64,000 bases of DNA from CALJFL01 sp047633055 (GTDB lineage: Bacteria; Pseudomonadota; Gammaproteobacteria; Pseudomonadales; Halieaceae), in contig JBLIEI010000019.1 in NCBI GenBank assembly GCA_047633055.1, positions 3,646 to 67,645 of the forward strand, given 5' to 3'. Below, piece by piece: positions 43,776-53,056 of this stretch. The translations under genes were made by a program, and so were the position numbers. Numbering within the stretch: the first letter of the stretch is position 1; each line of letters starts with the position of its first letter. Under the pieces are notes generated by a model. The model saw nothing but the letters and a program-made list of their open reading frames with translations. It made no database searches and was not told where the DNA came from.

Positions 43776-44336
43776 CGTAAATCTCCTTGTGAGCTAATTA
43801 CTTAGTTATAGTTACAGTTATAATTAAAAAAAGTGAAATTTCGACCTCTGCGTCAGCCGTGTCCGAGGGTGAACGCGCTGTACCGCCCTAATGCAGTGTA
43901 CACTCTACGGTGCTCGTCTCGCGAGCGCTGGCGAAAATATTATAGCGCCCCCGAGGGTATGCCTGTCGACCACCAGGTCTGCGATGGGCTCCGCGGCACG
44001 AGCCGGGTTGAAGCTATGGACACTAAAACCTAAGCTATCCATGCAAGATCAACTGCTTGCCCGTTTACTCCAACCATGCTTCACTTGTGATTCTACCTTA
44101 ATAAAGAAAAAGCAGCTATAAATGACATCGGAGCCAGCAAAATTACTGCGATATTAGCCCGTGTCTTCGTTAGCCCAGGCGCAGAACAAGCTATGAGTAA
44201 TGATGCTCCACATGACCCTCATCATCTAGACGGGAAGGTAGGCGACGACGATCATCATCAGGAAAAATGAGGTGGCGACTACTCATCCTTCACTGTGCGG
44301 TAGACGCACCTGCCATAAAATCACGATAGGTACTCC
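43776..44336. other. Intergenic region, no supported gene
   Basis: The first 55 bases are very AT-rich and probably carry the sulfatase promoter. A frame ending at about 44270 (AILARVFVSPGAEQAM, then a His/Asp-rich tail DDDHHQEK) looks partly protein-like but has no start codon with a ribosome site. Nothing else is seen. Confidence 0.4.
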
Positions 44337-44783
44337 ATGGAAATCTGGGTAGACGCAGACGCCTGTCCGGGCGCAATCAAAGAAATGTTGTTTCGGGCAG
44401 CGCAACGCACTGGCATGAAACTCACACTAGTGGCCAACCACCCGTTGCAAGTGCCCGTTAGTGCAAATATTCGCATGCGGCAGGTCGGTTCAGGGTTCGA
44501 TGTAGCAGATGACGAAATTGTCAAGCGGGTCACCGAGGGGGATCTGGTCATCACCAGCGATATCCCCCTGGCAGCTGAGGTGATAAACAAAGGCGCGCAC
44601 GTGTTGAGCCACCGCGGAGAGCAATTGACTCAGGACAATATCGGCCCGCGCCTGAACATGCGCGACTTCATGGATACCATGCGTTCCAGCGGCATACAGT
44701 CGGGCGGCCCTCCGCCACTCGGGCCAAAAGAAAAGCAACGGTTCGCCAATCAATTGGACCAACTGCTGGCGATGCGATACTAG
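44337..44783 (+). CDS. YaiI/YqxD family protein (UPF0178, DUF188)
   Basis: 148 residues with the complete family pattern: MEIWVDADACPGAIKEMLFR at the start (Asp-rich, PIN-like acidic site), VSANIRMRQVGSGFDVADDEI, the GDLVITSDIPLAAEVINKGA stretch, and GGPPPLGPKEKQRFANQLD at the end. A nuclease role is suspected for the family but unproven. It converges on the BCCT gene 44 bases away. Confidence 0.92.
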   Translation: MEIWVDADACPGAIKEMLFRAAQRTGMKLTLVANHPLQVPVSANIRMRQVGSGFDVADDEIVKRVTEGDLVITSDIPLAAEVINKGAHVLSHRGEQLTQDNIGPRLNMRDFMDTMRSSGIQSGGPPPLGPKEKQRFANQLDQLLAMRY

Positions 44784-44827
44784 TCATTTGCAGAAGCGAC
44801 CTGTCTCAGTCCTCCTCGATCAGTATC

Positions 44828-46042
44828 TCAAAGATCATTCCTATCAAACGCCAAATGGTTCTCCGGCGGGGCAGCGCTAATGGCGGCCACAATTGCCCAT
44901 TTCCTTAGCAAGATATAGGTGAAGCAGGCGAAGTACATGGAGATCACCAATGCACCCACCCACTGGATTTTCAAAAAGTCCAGACGAAACAGTAATGTCA
45001 GGGCGCACAAGGCGAATACATTGCTCAGGAAATAGTTCCGCAGCCCCAGACGCTTGGCGGTTAAGCCCAGGTTATCGGTGTATAAACGAATCAGGGAGTC
45101 CAGCGAGTTAACGACCATCAGCACCCCAACAGAAATCATTGCAATGCTGACGAAGCTCGCGATTGCCTGCCCCTGTGAATGCAGACGGTATAGCACGGTG
45201 AACCAGACACCAATCGCGATAGACGGCACAAGTAGCATGGCAACTAGCAGCTGCCAGGTCCGAATACCGCTAACAAAGCGCGCCGTAAACTGGCCGATCA
45301 TGATGCTCCAGGCGAACCACCAGTAAAGATAAAACTCATGATACCCATTGATAGGCAAAATAAAACGGTGCAGGCTACTGAAGTACTCCCCTAATAACGC
45401 TGCGGTACTAAAAAAGTCGGACGGTGTACTGCCAGCGCGCAAAAAAGCTATGCCCCACATAACCGCGACCAAAAGGCCAAACAACCACATGGAACTCAAA
45501 CTGAGTAAGCGCACGTATTTAATTTCGCTGCTGGAATACACGGCTACCGCTATGGTAACAAAGACCACTCCATAAAATACGGGTTGCACCGTCACACCGT
45601 CGCCAAATTGGGGTAAATACCAGGGTAGATTCGCTAACAATAAATAGGAAGTGAAAGCGCAGGTGCCGATGATCACAAGATTATTGACCAGTTTGACCAG
45701 CCCAATTTCAAAAAATCTCACCTGCGGCTCAATAATGCAGAAATAAAAACACGTCAGGAAGTAGAAGCCCCAGATCAAGAAGGCCCAAAAACCAAACTCG
45801 ATAGCCAAAGGATTGGCAAACGCATACTCAGGATTTTTTGCATAATCTGCGTAACGACCAAATTCCGTTAGTGGGAACATGATCAGGCCAACGTCCAGGC
45901 CAGAAGTAAACAAAATTGCAATAAACGTAAACGTATGGACGGGCGTGACTCCGATACAGGCCACCGTCGGCCATCGGATCAAAATAAATGCAATAGCAGC
46001 AAAGCTGAATATCAATCCTGCGGACAACCAGACGGTCATCAT
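44828..46042 (-). CDS. BCCT-family transporter, shortened and atypical (probable choline/betaine carrier)
   Basis: 404 residues from ATG 46042, whose A overlaps the betA stop (ATGA). A longer frame enters betA and is not needed. The BCCT signature YLYWWFAWSIMIGQFTARFV, then LLVPSIAIGVWFTVLY, is good. Usual BCCT carriers have 500-680 residues and twelve segments, with a Gly-rich GMGIG...EP motif. Here the equivalent is TSGLDVGLIMFPLTEFGRYA and the first segments are missing, so about nine or ten segments remain. Position in a betB-betA operon suggests choline or betaine uptake. The start looks natural, so this may be a reduced family branch, not a truncation. Confidence 0.8.
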   Translation of the reverse strand: MMTVWLSAGLIFSFAAIAFILIRWPTVACIGVTPVHTFTFIAILFTSGLDVGLIMFPLTEFGRYADYAKNPEYAFANPLAIEFGFWAFLIWGFYFLTCFYFCIIEPQVRFFEIGLVKLVNNLVIIGTCAFTSYLLLANLPWYLPQFGDGVTVQPVFYGVVFVTIAVAVYSSSEIKYVRLLSLSSMWLFGLLVAVMWGIAFLRAGSTPSDFFSTAALLGEYFSSLHRFILPINGYHEFYLYWWFAWSIMIGQFTARFVSGIRTWQLLVAMLLVPSIAIGVWFTVLYRLHSQGQAIASFVSIAMISVGVLMVVNSLDSLIRLYTDNLGLTAKRLGLRNYFLSNVFALCALTLLFRLDFLKIQWVGALVISMYFACFTYILLRKWAIVAAISAAPPENHLAFDRNDL

Positions 46043-47736
46043 CGATTTTCGCGCTCTAGGCCAGTAACCGAGCGTCGGGGTTGGTCTGGCCGCTGCCGGG
46101 AAGCCCACTGTTGATCCATAACCACAGGTGCTTGCGAAGGCAGTAATGTCGCATTGCCAAGAATCATATCGGCCGCACGCTCCGCCACCATAATGGTTGG
46201 GGCGTTGAGATTACCGTTGGTAATACTTGGAAAAATAGACGAGTCCACAACACGCAAGCGATCAATACCATGAACCCGGGTCTCTGGATCAACAACTGAC
46301 ATCGCATCGGTACCCATCTTGCAAGAGCAGGAGGGATGATAAGCACTCTCTGTTGCGCGTCGCACAAAGGCGTCGATCTGCTCATTACTCTGCACCGCCA
46401 CACCCGGTTGAATCTCTTCACCCCGGTACTCGTCAAGTGCTTGCTGATGCAGTATCTCGCGCGTTAAGCGCACACAGTCCCGGAAGCCCTCGCGATCTGC
46501 CGTGTGTTGCAGGTAGTTAAAACAGATTTTTGGCGGTGCCGTCGGGTCAGCCGACTGCAAATGCACGTAGCCACGGCTCAAAGGCTTATTATGCCCAATA
46601 TGCACTTGAAAACCGTCGCCATCAAAAGCCTCGCGACCGTCATAACGCATCGCTGCCGGCAAGAAGTGGTACTGCAGGTCTGGCCACTCAACATTCGCTT
46701 TGGAACGTATAAAACCGCACGACTCAAAATGGTTGGTGGCGCCCAAACCATCCCTGAACAGTATCCACCGCATACCAATCAACAACTTGTTCCACCAATT
46801 GAGACTGCCATTAAGCGAAACGGGCTTTTTACACCGAAACTGAAAGTAGAATTCGAGATGATCCTGCAGGTTCTCTCCCACACCCGGTAGTTCGTGGGCT
46901 ATTGGAACTCCCGCCGCTTCAAGCACCTCACGACGGCCAATACCTGAAAGTTCCAAAAGGTGTGGCGAACCTATGGAGCCTGCGCTAAGAATGACCTCGC
47001 GTGTGGCCTGCACTTCCTGAACCTTGCCCCGGCGGGAAAAACGCACTCCACTAGCCCGTTTCCCTTCCAGTAGCACCTTATGAACCAAGGCGTTGGTAAT
47101 CACTGTCAGGTTTGGCCGCTTCATCGCGGGTCGCAGATAAGCATTGGCTGCAGACCACCGTATGCCGTTTTTGACCGTCATATGCATGGCGCCAAAACCT
47201 TCCTGCTGGGCGCCATTATAATCTTCCGTCGCCCAGTACCCTGCCTCCACTCCGGCGCGAACAAACGCTTCGTAAAGTGGATTGCGCATGTTGTTGCCGT
47301 TATTGACGTTCAGCGGGCCAGTGTCGCCACGATAATCATCCCCCCCAAACGCCCAGCACTCGGCTTTTTTGAAGTAGGGTAAGACATGCGCGTAGTCCCA
47401 GTTAGTTGCACCCTGCTCTGCCCACTCATCGAAATCCTTGGCGTGGCCGCGCACATAAACCATGCCGTTAATCGATGAAGATCCGCCCAGCACCTTGCCC
47501 CGGGGGCAATGCATTCTGCGTCCGTCCAATCCCGACTCTGGTTCGGTTTCAAACTGCCATGCGTACTTTTCCGTGCTCATTGGAATAGACAGTGCGGTCG
47601 GCATTTGGATAAACAGGCTGCGATCGCTGCCGCCCGTCTCCAACAATAGAACCGATAACTTGCCATTCTCGGTCAGGCGATTTGCCAACACACAGCCCGC
47701 TGAACCAGCACCCACTATGATGTAATCGTATTGCAT
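46039..47736 (-). CDS. betA: Choline dehydrogenase (GMC oxidoreductase)
   Basis: 565 residues from ATG 47736 (MQYDYIIVGAGSAGCVLANR); 14 upstream codons overlap betB and are unlikely to be used. GMC signatures are present: CPRGKVLGGSSSINGMVYVR, LSAGSIGSPHLLELSGIG, and the C-terminal AYHPSCSCKMG with the His and then NLNAPTIMVAERAADMI. It oxidises choline to betaine aldehyde at the membrane. betB lies 25 bases upstream and the BCCT carrier overlaps downstream, forming a three-gene operon. Other GMC alcohol oxidases look similar, but the neighbours make betA the best call. Confidence 0.9.
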   Translation of the reverse strand: MQYDYIIVGAGSAGCVLANRLTENGKLSVLLLETGGSDRSLFIQMPTALSIPMSTEKYAWQFETEPESGLDGRRMHCPRGKVLGGSSSINGMVYVRGHAKDFDEWAEQGATNWDYAHVLPYFKKAECWAFGGDDYRGDTGPLNVNNGNNMRNPLYEAFVRAGVEAGYWATEDYNGAQQEGFGAMHMTVKNGIRWSAANAYLRPAMKRPNLTVITNALVHKVLLEGKRASGVRFSRRGKVQEVQATREVILSAGSIGSPHLLELSGIGRREVLEAAGVPIAHELPGVGENLQDHLEFYFQFRCKKPVSLNGSLNWWNKLLIGMRWILFRDGLGATNHFESCGFIRSKANVEWPDLQYHFLPAAMRYDGREAFDGDGFQVHIGHNKPLSRGYVHLQSADPTAPPKICFNYLQHTADREGFRDCVRLTREILHQQALDEYRGEEIQPGVAVQSNEQIDAFVRRATESAYHPSCSCKMGTDAMSVVDPETRVHGIDRLRVVDSSIFPSITNGNLNAPTIMVAERAADMILGNATLLPSQAPVVMDQQWASRQRPDQPRRSVTGLERENR

Positions 47737-47761
47737 CGGCTTCACAGGATTTCTGCCCCTC

Positions 47762-49231
47762 TCAAAAAGGACTCTCAATAGGACTCATCCCAACGTAGAC
47801 AGACTTAAGCTGGGTGTAGTGGTTCAGCGTAACGCGCCCGTTTTCGCGGCCAACGCCAGAAAGTTTGTTGCCGCCGACAGGCATCTCCACGGGGGACAAG
47901 CCGTAGCTGTTTATCCAACAAATTCCAGCTTCAAGTCTGTGTGTCACACGATGAGCGCGCTGGATGTCAAGTGTGAAAACACCGGCCGCTAGCCCCGTGT
48001 CGACATTATTTGCACGCGCGATGACTTCCTCTTCATCGCGAAAAGTCAAAATGGACATTACCGGACCAAATATTTCCTCACGCACAATGGTCATATCGTC
48101 CGTGCATGCAGTAAAGATAGTGGGGGCTACAAAGAAGCCCTCTTCCGCAGATTCAGGTTGTAAAGCGTGCCCCCCCTCCAACAAGGTAGCGCCCTGCGCT
48201 AGCCCAGTTGCGATATAGCCCAGTATCAGGTCCCGGTGTTCGGCAGAGATTAGCGCTCCGTAGTTTGTCTGCGGATCCATAGGGTTACCCGCCTTGATAT
48301 TCGCCCGCGTGCGGGCAAGTAGACGATCAACGAAGGGCTGAAAGATCTCCTCGTGTAAAAATACGCGAGTACAGTTGGTGCAAATTTCACCCTGCGTGTA
48401 GAAGTTTCCTAACATCGCAGCAGAAACAGCTTCATCAATGTCAGCATCCTCGAACACAATAAGCGGCGACTTGCCCCCCAGTTCCATGGTCACATCCTTG
48501 AGGGACGATGCTGCAGCGGCCATGACTTTCTTACCGGTACCCACTTCACCGGTAAATGAGACTTTGGCAATATCAGGGTTGTGTGTCAGCCACTCCCCCA
48601 CGCCCGCAGCGCCCTGCACCACGTTGAACACACCAGGTGGCACCCCGGCTTCTACAAATATTTCAGCGAGTTTGATGGCGCCTAGTGGCGTTTCCTCAGA
48701 CGGCTTGAAGATCATTGCGTTACCACAACACAAAGCGGGAGCAGATTTCCAACACGCAATCTGGAGGGGATAATTCCACGCGCCGATACCGGCACAGACG
48801 CCCAGTGGCTCTCGTCGTGTGTAGAAAAAGTCGCCACCCAAATCCTGCTGCGTCCCTTCAACCGAGATAGCCAAAGCGGCAAAGTACTCAATCGCGTCGG
48901 CCCCGCTGACAACGTCAACAGCCACGGCCTCCTGCCAAGGCTTACCGGTGTCTCGAACTTCCACCGCAGCCAGTTCGTCATTACGCTCCCGCAGTAAGCT
49001 TACGGCCCGGTTCAAAACACGACTACGGTCGAAGGCAGACATGGCAGACCAGATGGAGAAACCTTGCTTAGCGCTCTCTAAAGACGCCTGCAGTACTCCC
49101 TCATCGGCAATTTCAACTTCATAAATGAGTTTGCCAGTCCCGGGATTGACAACGGGAAAAGTATCACCACTAAGGTTGGCAAAACTGCGACCATGGACGT
49201 AGCTTTGATGAACGGGTACTGCGTGGGTCAT
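47762..49231 (-). CDS. betB: Betaine aldehyde dehydrogenase
   Basis: 489 residues, the usual length. Visible are GAWNYPLQIACWKSAPAL, the NAD fold with FTGEVGTGKKVM, general base Glu250 in TMELGGKSPLIVFE, catalytic Cys284 in GEICTNCTRVFLHE, and the C-terminal YGLSPVEMPVGGNKLSGVGR typical of BetB. It turns betaine aldehyde into glycine betaine with NAD(P)+. First gene of the operon with betA and a BCCT carrier; no betI repressor is seen in the window. Upstream, 225 bases separate it from a divergent small gene. Confidence 0.92.
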   Translation of the reverse strand: MTHAVPVHQSYVHGRSFANLSGDTFPVVNPGTGKLIYEVEIADEGVLQASLESAKQGFSIWSAMSAFDRSRVLNRAVSLLRERNDELAAVEVRDTGKPWQEAVAVDVVSGADAIEYFAALAISVEGTQQDLGGDFFYTRREPLGVCAGIGAWNYPLQIACWKSAPALCCGNAMIFKPSEETPLGAIKLAEIFVEAGVPPGVFNVVQGAAGVGEWLTHNPDIAKVSFTGEVGTGKKVMAAAASSLKDVTMELGGKSPLIVFEDADIDEAVSAAMLGNFYTQGEICTNCTRVFLHEEIFQPFVDRLLARTRANIKAGNPMDPQTNYGALISAEHRDLILGYIATGLAQGATLLEGGHALQPESAEEGFFVAPTIFTACTDDMTIVREEIFGPVMSILTFRDEEEVIARANNVDTGLAAGVFTLDIQRAHRVTHRLEAGICWINSYGLSPVEMPVGGNKLSGVGRENGRVTLNHYTQLKSVYVGMSPIESPF

Positions 49232-49456
49232 ATGCTAAAAGCCCTGATAGATTGGGTGTTAATCGAAACTATACGGATTCGGGGCCGCGTATGGCGAAAA
49301 AGTCGTGTATAAATACTATCAGAAAGTGCTTTGTGACGCTCTTCACCCGATGTCTACGTTGGGGTGATAACAACCTCGCGATTGTATCTCACAAAGTGAT
49401 ATGGTCGCTGGCAACATCCACCCTATGAAATGATCCAACCGACGACCAGGAACACT

Positions 49457-49618
49457 ATGAGCAAGCAGATCGCATTAACACTAAGCAAAGAAACAAAGGG
49501 CACTTTTGTGTACGCAGCCATGGAGGAAAATTCCCTTGTCACCAACCTGTACCTGCAAAAATCCCAGATGCCAGCTGAGGCGCCGAAGCGGATTACCGTC
49601 ACTGTGGCCTTCGAATAA
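49457..49618 (+). CDS. Small conserved-type protein, 53 residues
   Basis: ATG 49457 has AGGA five bases before it; an ATG nine codons earlier has none. The product (SKQIALTLSKETKGTFVYA... YLQKSQMPAEAP... ITVTVAFE) alternates beta strands and has the look of a known family of tiny single-sheet proteins, function unknown to me. It is followed after 39 bases by the thioesterase gene and may share its transcript. Confidence 0.6.
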   Translation: MSKQIALTLSKETKGTFVYAAMEENSLVTNLYLQKSQMPAEAPKRITVTVAFE

Positions 49619-49657
49619 GCCCGCAACCCAACCAGAATGTCAGAAGAGGACGAATTT

Positions 49658-50212
49658 ATGGAAGGACACACTGTCAGTTATTCCCAAACCACAATTACCG
49701 AGTTGATGATCCCGGCGTACGCCAATTTTGGCGGAAAGATCCATGGTGGTATTTTATTATCACTCATGGACAAGGTTGCTTATGCCTGCGCTAGCAGACA
49801 TGCGGGCACATACTGTGTCACGGTTTCAGTCGATACAGTAAATTTCTTGCAGCCAGTGGAAGTCGGAGAACTCGTGTCGCTGAAGGCGTCAGTAAATTAC
49901 GTTGGCACATCGTCACTCGTGGTGGGCATCAAAGTGATAGCGGAGAACATCCGCACCGGGGCTATTAAACACACGAATACCTCCTACCTAACAATGGTAG
50001 CCAAGTCCGACGACAACCAAAAAGCGATCGTTCCGAGACTTATCCTTGAACAGGATGATGATATTCGGCGATTTGTTGCCGCAAGCAAACGAAAACGGCT
50101 GCGGGCATACGCGAAAGAGGCAATGATCACGTACACAGACGAATTCAAATATGATGATGGTGTGCGTTCTTTCCTGAAAGACCAGCGTTGTGAAGTGAGG
50201 TGCAAGGAATAG
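49658..50212 (+). CDS. Acyl-CoA thioesterase, single hotdog domain with C-terminal extension
   Basis: 184 residues from ATG 49658, chosen for AGAGGA seven bases before it over the ATG at 49637 without one. The hotdog catalytic region is ANFGGKIHGGILLSLMDKVA; VSVDTVNFLQPVEVGELVSL and TNTSYLTMVAK follow. This is the cytosolic acyl-CoA hydrolase type (YciA/BACH). Residues after about 130 form a charged helical tail (ASKRKRLRAYAKEAM) not found in short relatives. Physiological acyl-CoA unknown. Confidence 0.88.
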   Translation: MEGHTVSYSQTTITELMIPAYANFGGKIHGGILLSLMDKVAYACASRHAGTYCVTVSVDTVNFLQPVEVGELVSLKASVNYVGTSSLVVGIKVIAENIRTGAIKHTNTSYLTMVAKSDDNQKAIVPRLILEQDDDIRRFVAASKRKRLRAYAKEAMITYTDEFKYDDGVRSFLKDQRCEVRCKE

Positions 50213-50329
50213 CACCGCATTTCTTCAACGCTTTACGGGCGGCTTCCACGTCTTGTCCGTGGTCGGATAAAACTGACAGCTACCCTTCAAAAGCAGATAA
50301 CTGTCAGATCAAGCCTGAGCTACTGAAAG

Positions 50330-50743
50330 TCAAGCATGCTCGTAATACCCATATTCATTTTCATATTCTTCATAGATATCAGGCTTGGTTCTTGTCTGAG
50401 ACCTAGCTTTACGCAATGCAGACTTTACGCGTGTAGCCCTGTGCTGTAGCCGCTCAATTCGCTTGGTAACGGTCCGGCTGGCTTTACTAGCCGCGTTATC
50501 GATGGCCGCGTAAACGTGGTCCTGTTTATCATCGATAACCACATCCCCTTGTCCGCTCAGTTTCACCAGCACTTGACAACGTTTATCCTCGCCACCCCTG
50601 GGGCCATTGATATCAGACAAAGTGACGGTGATACGACTGATACTGTCGCGTCGGGAATCTAGTGCATAGCGAATACGACGCTTGACATAGTGTTTTAAAT
50701 CTTTGCTCAGTACTAAATTACGTGCCTTCACTAAAATTTTCAT
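50330..50743 (-). CDS. Ribosome hibernation factor, HPF/RaiA family
   Basis: 137 residues. The beta-alpha-beta-beta-beta-alpha fold shows as MKILVKARNLVLSKDLKHYV, ISRITVTLSDINGPRGGEDK and VVIDDKQDHVYAAIDNAASK. A strongly basic stretch (TVTKRIERLQHRATRVKSAL) and an acidic Tyr-rich tail follow. It should bind the 30S decoding region in stationary phase. Slightly longer than HPF short forms and without the long-form dimer domain, so RaiA- or HPF-like. GGAGAG stands right before the ATG. Confidence 0.88.
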   Translation of the reverse strand: MKILVKARNLVLSKDLKHYVKRRIRYALDSRRDSISRITVTLSDINGPRGGEDKRCQVLVKLSGQGDVVIDDKQDHVYAAIDNAASKASRTVTKRIERLQHRATRVKSALRKARSQTRTKPDIYEEYENEYGYYEHA

Positions 50744-50880
50744 CTTGCTCTCCTGTCTCCAATAACGGATAAGTTAAGTCTGATTACTCACCCTACAAAA
50801 AAAAGTCAGTAAGATAAAATCGATTTATTGATCGTAATCATCAATTTTTTTGGAGCTATGGGTGAACTGTGAGCAATTTC

Positions 50881-51750
50881 TTAAGGATTGCACCAGCCAC
50901 AATGCAGCTGTGGCGCTACGTTTAGGCCGTCAGTACGGGGCCTCTTTTCACTGTGATCACACAGCACACAGCCATAGATCTCGTCCGCAATCATTTCCGT
51001 AGTCTGATGGCAGTACTCACATCGCAAACCCTTTTCTGACCTGACACGCCCCCAACCAGGAGAGGCGCATTGGGGACAAGCTGTTGCTAGCCTGGCTGCC
51101 ATCTCTGCAGCAAGATCCGCGATCACGGCCATCCGCGACGGATTCATTTGAGCGCGCATGTCAGTTTCCACCCAAACTCTGCCAGAGTTTGACAGTTTCA
51201 ATGCATCACTGAAGGCACTTTCAAGCGATACCTCGGTATTCAGGCCTTTGAAAATCGGCGACCTGGTTTCACTGCCATTCGGACGCAGGATCAGCGCATG
51301 CAATGGAAACTGTGCTGCCTCAGCGAATGCGAGTAACTCTTCCATGGAACTTAATAATTTCATCTGGTAGTTTGTTTTTTCGCTCAACAGCGACAGATGC
51401 AGATGGAAGCCTCGTCTGCGGTCAATAAAATAGAGAATTTCATGATCGCAGGGTAGAAACGGGATGTAGGGGTGCGGCCCAAAGCTGCCCTCGCTAGCCA
51501 ACACGTGATCCGTTTTATCGCCCAGCAATTCCAAGATCCACTCGCATTTTCGTCGTGCACATTCAAGCGCATTCCCTTTACGCTCTACCTCTCCGGAGAA
51601 GGTTCCAAGCGTGTCGGTATCCACCACATACTCAAGTACACTCGCCCCAAGCTTTTCCCAAAAAGGCGGAGCAATCGCCATCGACTTTTCATGTTTAGTG
51701 GGGATGATGATGCAGGTGTCTTCATACACCTGGTGAGTGATTTCATTCAT
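50881..51750 (-). CDS. DUF6671 protein with C-terminal zinc ribbons
   Basis: 289 residues. The N-terminal part has CIIIPTKHEKSMAIAPPFWE and LASEGSFGPHPYIPFLPCDH, both hallmarks of DUF6671. The C-terminal 70 residues hold four Cys pairs (CPQCASPGW, CEYCHQ, CVLCDHSEKR, CGWCNP), consistent with two zinc ribbons. RVWVETDMRAQMNPSRM is also typical. Function unknown. The Sua5-type gene lies nine bases upstream on the same strand, so both are probably cotranscribed. Confidence 0.85.
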   Translation of the reverse strand: MNEITHQVYEDTCIIIPTKHEKSMAIAPPFWEKLGASVLEYVVDTDTLGTFSGEVERKGNALECARRKCEWILELLGDKTDHVLASEGSFGPHPYIPFLPCDHEILYFIDRRRGFHLHLSLLSEKTNYQMKLLSSMEELLAFAEAAQFPLHALILRPNGSETRSPIFKGLNTEVSLESAFSDALKLSNSGRVWVETDMRAQMNPSRMAVIADLAAEMAARLATACPQCASPGWGRVRSEKGLRCEYCHQTTEMIADEIYGCVLCDHSEKRPRTDGLNVAPQLHCGWCNP

Positions 51751-51759
51751 GCCGCTTCG

Positions 51760-52758
51760 TCACAACTCGCCCGCATTACACCCTCCAACGGCGCGCCACA
51801 ATCGATCTCGTACGGCTTCCCATTCAGCCGTATCGGGAGGAATCTCAATCAGGATGAGTTCCAGATTGAGCGCGTCCAACTCACGTAACTGCGCATAAAG
51901 TTGATGTGCGTAGGCGTCTGGATCGGCTGAGAGATTACGCCACCGGCTAGCGGCCATTGTCTCAACGGGCTTGTCCTCCATCGCAATTACGCCCATCGAC
52001 AACCTGCCGGGTTTATGTTTCAGCGCCTTAGCAATCTCGTCCGCTGAAAGCCATCGAACCGGTGTGTGCGGCGCGTAATGGCTCTCGAGCGAGCCCGAGA
52101 CCCGGGGTGCAATACTGTTATTCCTATCAAACGCGGTACCGAGCACTTTCTCGATGGCAACGCAGCTCAGCATTCCCGGCCGCAACAAGCGAGGCCGTGC
52201 GCCGGTGAGATCGACAATGGAAGACTCAATCCCGATTGCGCAGGGTCCGCCGTCAAGAATTAGCCCTGCGCGGTCACCCAATCCATCCGCAACATGAGCT
52301 GCCGTGGTCGGACTCACCTGTCCGAAGCGATTAGCGGAGGGTGCCGCGATGCCACTGCCGAACCGACGCAGCAACTTCAATGCAACAGGATGGGCCGGAA
52401 TGCGCAGACCGATGGTGGGCTGACCGCCGGTAACTTCATCAATCACGTTGTTACCGCGACAGAGAATCATCGTCAGCGGCCCTGGCCAGAACGCTTGCGC
52501 CAACTTTATTGCACCGTCGGGTACTTCAGCGGCCCACTGCATGAGTTCGGAAATGTCACTGATGTGAACGATAAGGGGGTGATCCGCCGGCCGCCCCTTG
52601 GCAGCAAAGATTCGCCCAACGGCTTCCGATGAGCGCGCATCAGCGCCAAGCCCATAAACCGTCTCGGTCGAAAACGCGACAAGTTCGCCGCGCCGAAGGA
52701 GGTCAGCGGCGTCATCGATATTGGCCGTTGTGGGGTCGACTATGAGCGAAGATGGCAT
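51760..52758 (-). CDS. L-threonylcarbamoyladenylate synthase, Sua5 type
   Basis: 332 residues: the YrdC domain (LLRRGELVAFSTETVYGLGA, FAAKGRPADHPLIVHI, GIAAPSANRFGQVSPTTAAH, SSIVDLTGARPRLLRPGML) spans about 1-200, and a Sua5 C-terminal domain follows (SHYAPHTPVRWLS onward). It makes threonylcarbamoyl-AMP for the t6A37 tRNA modification. The extra domain distinguishes Sua5 from the shorter TsaC of E. coli. It precedes the DUF6671 gene by nine bases. Whether a second TsaC exists elsewhere cannot be seen. Confidence 0.92.
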   Translation of the reverse strand: MPSSLIVDPTTANIDDAADLLRRGELVAFSTETVYGLGADARSSEAVGRIFAAKGRPADHPLIVHISDISELMQWAAEVPDGAIKLAQAFWPGPLTMILCRGNNVIDEVTGGQPTIGLRIPAHPVALKLLRRFGSGIAAPSANRFGQVSPTTAAHVADGLGDRAGLILDGGPCAIGIESSIVDLTGARPRLLRPGMLSCVAIEKVLGTAFDRNNSIAPRVSGSLESHYAPHTPVRWLSADEIAKALKHKPGRLSMGVIAMEDKPVETMAASRWRNLSADPDAYAHQLYAQLRELDALNLELILIEIPPDTAEWEAVRDRLWRAVGGCNAGEL

Positions 52759-52966
52759 TGAGGTATCAATTCTTAATCCTGAGTGACTGAACAGGAAACA
52801 TAGAGGTGACTGACGCCTGAATGATATGCCGCATAACGATGCCCTGTGTGGTGAGACGGCAACGATATACTCCCAAAAAATTTCGACAATTCGTGTTTTT
52901 CGCTATTTTAGTTCGTAAAAACCGAACTGTAGTGACAAAAAGACAAAACAATATATATGAATTTAG

Positions 52967-53002
52967 TTGCACAACAATGCAAACTAAACGATAATCATTC
53001 TC
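52967..53002 (+). promoter_or_regulatory. Sigma-70-like promoter overlapped by a Fur box
   Basis: TTGCAC (52967-52972), a 17-base spacer and GATAAT (52990-52995) make a fair promoter. Over the -10 lies a Fur-box-like 19-mer at 52984-53002 containing GATAATCATT, the exact core of the consensus, with about 14 of 19 matches overall. Iron-loaded Fur bound here would block the receptor gene that starts at 53057. Confidence 0.7.
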
Positions 53003-53056
53003 AATGGCGACCCGCCCATTATCATCAATGTTATTATTATCCAGGACACCACCACC

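Noticed and set aside
44092..44269. Open frame ending DDDHHQEK as a small gene
   Set aside because: No start codon with a ribosome site; only the tail looks biased, and no family is recognised.
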